A DNA stretch of 11,142 nt, taken from an uncultured bacterium (GTDB lineage: Bacteria; Armatimonadota; UBA5829; DSUL01). The stretch spans positions 1 through 11,142 of the forward strand of contig CALCJH010000058.1 in NCBI GenBank assembly GCA_937967775.1, written 5' to 3'. Within the stretch, counting starts at the first letter, position 1. Each line of letters opens with the position of its first letter. Of this stretch, positions 6,711-11,142 are shown one piece after another. The position numbers and the translations under genes are program-made. The notes beneath the pieces are model-generated. The model was given only the letters and a program-made list of their open reading frames with translations, ran no database searches and was not told where the DNA came from.

Positions 6711-7651
6711 CTGCTCCTCACATAGGGCTTACCCAGGGCGCGGGGACCCCGCCGGTAACTGCCCGCAAACACCGTCAGCACAGCCAGTGTGACCACGTAA
6801 GGCAGCGCCAGCAGCGCCTGATAGGGGATGTGCACGTGGATGCCGGCGATCATCGCCTGCGATCCTCGCGCCTGGAACCAGAACTGAGCCTCATTGGCTC
6901 CGCCAAAGATCAGCGCCGCCAGCACCGCCCCGATGGGATGCCACCGGCCGAAAATCACCACCGCAAGCGCGATGAAGCCCCGCCCGCTGGTCATATTCTC
7001 AGCAAAAGAGCTGGTCTGGGCAAGAGTCAGGTAGGCTCCCGCGATGCCCGCCATCGTTCCCCCGAAGACTACCGCCGCGAAACGGGTCAACCCCACGCGC
7101 ACCCCTGCAGCGTCCGCGGCCTCGGGCCGGACTCCGCAGGCCCTGAGTCCTAATCCCTGCGGACTGCGGAGGAAGAACCAGATGCCCAGCGCCAGCGCGC
7201 CGCACGCATACACCAGCACCGATTGAGTGAAGAAAACCTTTCCTACAACCGGCAAGCCGGACAGAACCGGGATCGGGTAGTCCTCCAAACGTGGAGCTGT
7301 CGCCAGGGACTCCATCCCGAAAATGGCCCGGAAGAGCGCGCCGGTCAGGCCGATCATCGCGATGTTGATCCCCATCCCGGCCACGATCTGATCCGCATTT
7401 CGCACGACGCAGATAAAGGCGAACACGCACCCAAACAAAGCCCCGGCTGCAGCCGCGGCCAGCAGACCGGCCCCGGCGCTCCCCGTGGCAGCGCCCGCCG
7501 CGAAACCGGCGAACGCACCGCCCAGCATCATGCCCTCGATGCTGATGTTGATGACCCCGGACCGCTGTGAAACGATCTCGCCAAGGGCCGCCAGAATCAA
7601 CGGAGCGGAGAGTCGTATAGTTCCGGAGAGGAACTCTTCCAGCCCGGTCAT
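6707..7651 (-). CDS. ABC transporter permease, nucleoside-type (BPD_transp_2; NupQ/YufQ-like)
   Basis: This is the second membrane subunit of the BMP-type importer, a 314-residue, strongly hydrophobic protein with about eight to ten predicted membrane segments. The family segment GVINISIEGMM (32-42) lies after the first helix, and the cytoplasmic coupling segment reads CGVRPEAADAAGV. Glycine- and alanine-rich helices fill the rest, and the C-terminus is basic. ATG 7651 is chosen over the longer open frame because it starts in a 1-base overlap with the upstream permease stop (TGATG), has AGGAGG four bases upstream, and matches the usual length of about 315 residues. The longer frame runs into the upstream permease gene. 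It pairs with the preceding permease and the duplicated ATPase. Characterised relatives move purine nucleosides, but this specificity cannot be read from the permease. Confidence 0.92.
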   Translation of the reverse strand: MTGLEEFLSGTIRLSAPLILAALGEIVSQRSGVINISIEGMMLGGAFAGFAAGAATGSAGAGLLAAAAAGALFGCVFAFICVVRNADQIVAGMGINIAMIGLTGALFRAIFGMESLATAPRLEDYPIPVLSGLPVVGKVFFTQSVLVYACGALALGIWFFLRSPQGLGLRACGVRPEAADAAGVRVGLTRFAAVVFGGTMAGIAGAYLTLAQTSSFAENMTSGRGFIALAVVIFGRWHPIGAVLAALIFGGANEAQFWFQARGSQAMIAGIHVHIPYQALLALPYVVTLAVLTVFAGSYRRGPRALGKPYVRSR

Positions 7652-8700
7652 CAGACCTCCTGCGCCCCCCTCTGCCTGATCGCCTCGGTGACCGCCCTCC
7701 GGCGCGCCGCCTGATGCGCCACGGACAGGATGATGACCCCTTGAACAAGGTACACGATCACCGTGCTGACGCCCGCCTCCCTCTGCATGGCGCTCGCGCC
7801 GGCCTCCAGCGCGCCCAGAAGCCCAGAGGAGAGCGTAATACCCACCGGATGCAGACCGCCCAGGAGAGCCGCGGCGATGGCGGTATAGCCGTAGCCAGGG
7901 GAAAACTTCTCGAACAGGATATGGCTGACGCCCATCAACTGCACCGCCCCTGCGATGCCCGCCAGGGCTCCACTGATCGCCATGGCGGACCAGACGCTGC
8001 GCTCCGTGCGGATGCCCGCGTGCAGGGCCGCCTCCGGCGAGGCTCCCACCGCCCGCAGTTGGAAACCGCGCACCGTGCGGAAAAGAAAGACCCAGACCGC
8101 CGCTGCGGCTGCCAGGGCAAAGACCACGCCCAGGTGCAGACGGGTGGGAGGAAGTAGGCGGGGCAGCATCAGGGCAGCGGGAATCTCGTTGGAATACGGA
8201 AACTGCCCGGTGGACTCCTTCAGGGGACCGTGCACGCACCAGCTGACGAGCTGGATGGCGACGAAGTTCAGCATGATGGTGGAGATGACCTCCTGAACCC
8301 CGCGCCGCGTCCGCAGGAAGGCGGGAACCCACGCCCACACTCCTCCCGCCACCGCCGCGACAAGCAGACCGGCAGGCACCGCAAGCGGGGCGGGCAACAT
8401 CCCCAGCGCCGGCGCCAGAGCCACCACGGCCAGCGCCCCGACGTAGATCTGCCCTTCAGTCCCGATGTTCCAGGCCCCTGCCCGGAACGCGATGGTCACT
8501 CCCAGACCGGCGAGCAAGAGCGGACAGGCGCGGATCGCGGTCTCGGCAAGAGCGAACGCGCCGCCAAGGCTGCCACTGATCAGGGCGGCAAAGCCCTGCA
8601 CCGGGCTTTTTCCTCCCAGCAGGATGATGCCGGTGATGAGCGCAAGCCCCGCCAGGGGAAAGACCAGCGTGCCCGCGAGTTCCCTGGTCCGCTCTCTCAT
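7651..8700 (-). CDS. ABC transporter permease, nucleoside-type (BPD_transp_2; NupP/YufP-like)
   Basis: This is the first membrane subunit of the importer, 349 residues, close to the usual length of YufP-like proteins. A basic N-terminus (MRERTRE) leads into a first membrane segment at about 12-30. The diagnostic segment GAWNIGTEGQ lies at 75-84, followed by several Ala/Leu-rich helices. The EAA-like coupling segment VGASPEAALHAGI and a further cluster of helices follow, ending in a charged cytoplasmic tail. ATG 8700 overlaps the ATPase stop as ATGA; the open frame extends upstream only into the ATPase gene. The ribosome site is weak (GGGCGGC next to the ATG), so translation is probably coupled to the ATPase. 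It is expected to form a heterodimeric channel with the following permease. Confidence 0.92.
   Translation of the reverse strand: MRERTRELAGTLVFPLAGLALITGIILLGGKSPVQGFAALISGSLGGAFALAETAIRACPLLLAGLGVTIAFRAGAWNIGTEGQIYVGALAVVALAPALGMLPAPLAVPAGLLVAAVAGGVWAWVPAFLRTRRGVQEVISTIMLNFVAIQLVSWCVHGPLKESTGQFPYSNEIPAALMLPRLLPPTRLHLGVVFALAAAAAVWVFLFRTVRGFQLRAVGASPEAALHAGIRTERSVWSAMAISGALAGIAGAVQLMGVSHILFEKFSPGYGYTAIAAALLGGLHPVGITLSSGLLGALEAGASAMQREAGVSTVIVYLVQGVIILSVAHQAARRRAVTEAIRQRGAQEV
7655..7661 (-). promoter_or_regulatory. Strong Shine-Dalgarno site inside the end of the first permease gene
   Basis: The minus strand reads AGGAGGT just before the overlapping TGATG stop/start. It is the best ribosome site in the coupled series and fixes the start of the second permease at 7651. 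Confidence 0.65.
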
Positions 8701-10196
8701 GCCGCCCGGCCCGTAGCCATCGCCAGCCCCACATCTTCCCGGCGGGCTCCGCGGGGGTACTCGGCGGCCACCCTGCCGCGGTACATTACCAAGATGCGAT
8801 GCGAGAGCGCCAGAACCTCGTCCAGATCGGTGGAGATCAGTACCACCGCCCCGCCCCTCTCGCAATGTTCCACCAACCGGGCGTGGACATACTCAATGGC
8901 GCCGACATCCAGTCCGCGTGTGGGATTCACGGCCACAATCACGCGGGGTTTTGCACCCAGCTGCCGGGCCACGACGAACCGCTGCTGATTCCCTCCCGAC
9001 AACGACATGGCCGGCGTCTGCACGGTGGCTCCGCGGATCCCGTAGGCCTCGATCGCCTCACGCGTTGAGAGCGACAGGGCACCGAGGTCCAGAAACGGGC
9101 CACGGAGGAACTCGCCGAGAGGCCACCGGCCCAGCAGCAGATTCTCGCGGAGCGGAAACTCCAGAAGCAGAGCCTGGGTCTGGCGATCGCCGGGGATGTG
9201 CGCCAGCCCCGCACGCAGCCGCCCGTCCACACCCTCCCTGCTGACATCACGCCCCGCAAGGAGCAGGCTTCCCGACTGCGGAGCCAGAACTCCTGCCAGC
9301 AGGTCCGCCAGAGCCGTCTGTCCGTTGCCCTCCACGCCGGCGATTCCCAGGATCTCGCCCGCCCGGAGCGCGAAGCTGATCTCTTGCGCCGGTTGCTGAC
9401 CGGTCTCGGGAGACGACAGATCTCGCGCCTCCAGGAGGATATCCTCCTGCGGGATGGGAAGATCCCGCGCTCCAGAGTCCAGCTCCCGCCCCACCATCGC
9501 CGAGGCAACCTCCGCCTGCGTCACTTCGGCCGCAGGCCGGGAAAGCACTGTCTTGCCGTTGCGGAGCACGGTGACGCGGTCGCTGAGGGAAAGCGCCTCG
9601 TCCAGCTTGTGGGTGATCAGCACGATGCCGGTTCCCTGTTCGCGCAGGCGCAGTAGAACGCGGAACAGGTCTTCCGTCTCCCGGGGTGTCAGGACGGCGG
9701 TGGGCTCGTCCAGGATCAGCAGGCGCGAACCCCGGAAGAGAGCTTTCAGGATCTCCACCCGCTGCCGCAGGCCGACCGGCAGATCCTCCACGACCGCCGA
9801 AGGGTCCACATCCAGCCCGGTGTCACGGATGATGGATTTCAGACGTGAGTGCTCTGAGGGGCGGAGAGCCTCACCGTAATCCGGAGAGCCAAGAGCGACG
9901 TTTTCGGCGACCGTGAACTCCTCCACCAGCTTGAAGTGCTGGTGGACCATCCCGATGCCGGCAGCCATCGCTGCCTGCGGCGTCATTGCAGTATATCGCC
10001 GCCCGTCGAAGATGATCTCTCCGTGGTCCGGGCGGACGAAGCCGAAGGCCACATTCATGAGTGTGGTCTTTCCGGCCCCGTTCTCTCCCAGCAGAGCGTG
10101 CACTTCTCCGGCCGCCGCTTCGAAGGAGACGCCGTCCAGCGCCCGGACCGTTCCGAAATCCCGCGTGATGTCTTTGAGTTGGAGTAAAGCCGCCAA
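8697..10196 (-). CDS. ABC transporter ATP-binding protein with two nucleotide-binding domains (NupO/YufO-like)
   Basis: This 499-residue ATPase with duplicated domains energises the importer. Domain 1 has Walker A GENGAGKTT (37-45), Q-loop Gln86 in MVHQHFK, signature LPVGLRQ (139-145), Walker B LLILDEP (159-165) and the H-loop THK (195-197). Domain 2 has a diverged Walker A, GVEGNGQTA (287-295), a standard LSGGNQQ signature (399-405), and VIVAVNPTRGLDVGA (419-433), where the catalytic Asp-Glu is lost. A degenerate second site and a non-LSGGQ first signature are usual for YufO, sugar and nucleoside ATPases of this group. The start is TTG at 10196, with GGAG three bases upstream. The frame is closed by a stop at 10212-10214, and no ATG or GTG lies before the first motif, so TTG is well supported. 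The stop overlaps the first permease start. Confidence 0.94.
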   Translation of the reverse strand: MAALLQLKDITRDFGTVRALDGVSFEAAAGEVHALLGENGAGKTTLMNVAFGFVRPDHGEIIFDGRRYTAMTPQAAMAAGIGMVHQHFKLVEEFTVAENVALGSPDYGEALRPSEHSRLKSIIRDTGLDVDPSAVVEDLPVGLRQRVEILKALFRGSRLLILDEPTAVLTPRETEDLFRVLLRLREQGTGIVLITHKLDEALSLSDRVTVLRNGKTVLSRPAAEVTQAEVASAMVGRELDSGARDLPIPQEDILLEARDLSSPETGQQPAQEISFALRAGEILGIAGVEGNGQTALADLLAGVLAPQSGSLLLAGRDVSREGVDGRLRAGLAHIPGDRQTQALLLEFPLRENLLLGRWPLGEFLRGPFLDLGALSLSTREAIEAYGIRGATVQTPAMSLSGGNQQRFVVARQLGAKPRVIVAVNPTRGLDVGAIEYVHARLVEHCERGGAVVLISTDLDEVLALSHRILVMYRGRVAAEYPRGARREDVGLAMATGRAA

Positions 10197-10300
10197 GATC
10201 TCCGCGTTGCGCTAGCCGCGCCCCACCCGCACACGTGCAGGCCGCCGGAAAGAGCGGTTTGCAGCCTGTCAGGGGCGTAGCACCAAGTGCTCCAACGCTT
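10197..10300 (-). other. 104-nt intergenic region between the BMP protein and ATPase genes
   Basis: Apart from the stem-loop next to the BMP stop, this stretch is GC-rich with no recognisable promoter pair and no T-tract. GGAG at its end is the ribosome site for the TTG start of the ATPase gene. Its size fits differential expression of binding protein and transporter within one transcript. Confidence 0.4.
10275..10298 (-). repeat. Stem-loop directly after the binding-protein gene
   Basis: On the minus strand, two bases past the BMP stop, GCGT and AGCAC pair with GTGCT and ACGC. This gives 4 + 5 bp with a TTG loop and a 3-nt bulge (TGG) on one side. No T-run follows, so it is not a clear terminator. 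Such hairpins between a binding-protein gene and its transporter genes often protect the upstream mRNA and raise binding-protein levels. That role is inferred here. Confidence 0.45.
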
Positions 10301-11142
10301 CTAGAAGTGCGCGCGTTCCACCTTCAGACGGCCGGAACGCAACTGCTCCTTCAGATCCTCGATCTCGTCCAGGACTTTCTGCGGGATGACATCCTTCAGG
10401 CGAGGATTGATGACCACGGAGGTGTGCCCGTTGGCCACGGTGAGCTCATACTCGCGGGGCTGGAACGTCCCGTCCTGCACGGACTGGCAGATCTCAACGA
10501 ACGTGCGAGGGATCTCCAGCACGGCGCTTGCGAGGATGACATCCGGCGCGATACCGTTCTGATCGCTGTTGGAGCCGAAAGCATAGACCCCTCTGGCTTC
10601 CCGGCAGGCCTCGAAGACCCCCCGGCCGGCCGCGTCTGCGTTGTGGAAGATGAAATCGCATCCCTGCTGGATTAGGGCCCGCGCTGCCTCCTTGGCCGCT
10701 GCGGTATCTTCCCAGTTGCCGATGAAGCTGGCGCTCACCTTGAACTGCGGGTTCACGGACACCGCCCCCTTGCGGAAGGCTTCGAACGTGCTCTTGATGG
10801 GGGGAATCTCCATACCGCCAACCAGCCCGGCCTTCCCGGTCTTGCTCATCCGGGCCGCCATTACGCCCAGCAGATAGGTGGCCTCCTCAAGTTTGGGGAT
10901 GATCGGGACCACCTTCCCTTCCACCTTGCTGCCGGCAGTGATGACGAAAACCGTGTCCGGGAACTCCTTGCTGACTTTGATGGCGGCGGGCTGAAGCTCG
11001 AAGCCGTGCCCGATGATGACGTCGTAGCCCTGGCTGGCGTATTCGCGGAAATCACCTTCGAAGTCCGCGGGGCTTTCGGTCTGCTTCTGGTTGACGCGCG
11101 CGCCGAGCTCCTTCTCCACCAACAGGAGCCCCTGGTATCCCA
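10301..11142 (-). CDS. BMP-family (PnrA/NupN-like) ABC substrate-binding protein, partial (5' end outside window)
   Basis: The 279 visible residues are most of a basic-membrane-protein family binding protein, the extracytoplasmic receptor of nucleoside-type ABC importers. Recognisable segments include GYDVIIGHGFELQPAA, FPDTVFVITAG, the hinge-region EEATYLLGVMAARMSKTGKAGLVGG, and later CDFIFHNADAAGRGVFEACRE and YAFGSNSDQNG. These follow the two-lobe order of the family, with the Asn/Asp-rich ligand loops expected for PnrA-like proteins. The reading frame is open to the right edge, so an internal TTG at 11122 is not taken as the start. The true N-terminus, with any lipoprotein signal, lies upstream of the window. 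It ends with TAG, followed by a hairpin and then the ATPase gene. Known relatives bind purine nucleosides (for example NupN of Bacillus subtilis, guanosine uptake), but some bind other ligands, so specificity is provisional. Confidence 0.92.
   Translation of the reverse strand, partial: GYQGLLLVEKELGARVNQKQTESPADFEGDFREYASQGYDVIIGHGFELQPAAIKVSKEFPDTVFVITAGSKVEGKVVPIIPKLEEATYLLGVMAARMSKTGKAGLVGGMEIPPIKSTFEAFRKGAVSVNPQFKVSASFIGNWEDTAAAKEAARALIQQGCDFIFHNADAAGRGVFEACREARGVYAFGSNSDQNGIAPDVILASAVLEIPRTFVEICQSVQDGTFQPREYELTVANGHTSVVINPRLKDVIPQKVLDEIEDLKEQLRSGRLKVERAHF

Noticed and set aside
6707..8338. Extended N-termini for the second permease, and likewise for SDR, glcF and the first permease
   Set aside because: The frames stay open upstream only because they run into the overlapped neighbouring gene. 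The extensions have no family resemblance, while the internal ATGs coincide exactly with ATGA or TGATG junctions and usual protein lengths.
8697..10196. Loss of the second Walker motifs in the ATPase as a sign of gene decay
   Set aside because: The degenerate second nucleotide site (GVEGNGQT, NPTRGLD without Asp-Glu) is normal for duplicated ATPases of the nucleoside/sugar group, and the reading frame is intact.

Overview
The window comes from a GC-rich bacterial chromosome. Every supported gene lies on the minus strand, so transcription runs from high to low coordinates. There is no rRNA, tRNA, CRISPR array or insertion sequence. The phylum cannot be fixed from this sequence. The Tat-exported Gfo/Idh/MocA oxidoreductase at the left end is of a style common in Planctomycetota, Armatimonadota and similar groups, but that is only a hint.

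In order of transcription, the window opens with most of a BMP-family (PnrA/NupN-like) substrate-binding protein, whose N-terminus lies beyond the right edge. A 104-nt gap with a stem-loop follows. Next come a duplicated-domain ABC ATPase and two BPD_transp_2-type permeases, which complete a nucleoside-type ABC importer. Without a break come three pterin-type enzymes: a tandem 6-pyruvoyl-tetrahydropterin synthase (PTPS/QueD superfamily), GTP cyclohydrolase I (folE) and a short-chain dehydrogenase/reductase (SDR). After 12 nt come the three glycolate oxidase subunits glcD, glcE and glcF. A 145-nt leader rich in small inverted repeats then precedes the start of a Tat-signal Gfo/Idh/MocA oxidoreductase, which runs off the left edge.

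From the ATPase to the SDR, every stop codon overlaps the next start (ATGA, TGATG or GTGA junctions). glcE follows glcD by one base, and glcE/glcF overlap by ATGA. This looks like one or two translationally coupled operons.

The most interesting reading is that folE, a PTPS with the eukaryote-like [11 protein letters not shown] motif and an SDR form a compact GTP-to-tetrahydropterin (tetrahydrobiopterin-like) route. It is encoded on the same message as a transporter whose characterised relatives import purine nucleosides such as guanosine. The PTPS has two domains: the C-terminal copy keeps the catalytic residues, while the N-terminal copy keeps only the zinc histidines. The pathway assignment and the link to glycolate oxidation are inferences. 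The individual family assignments are firm.
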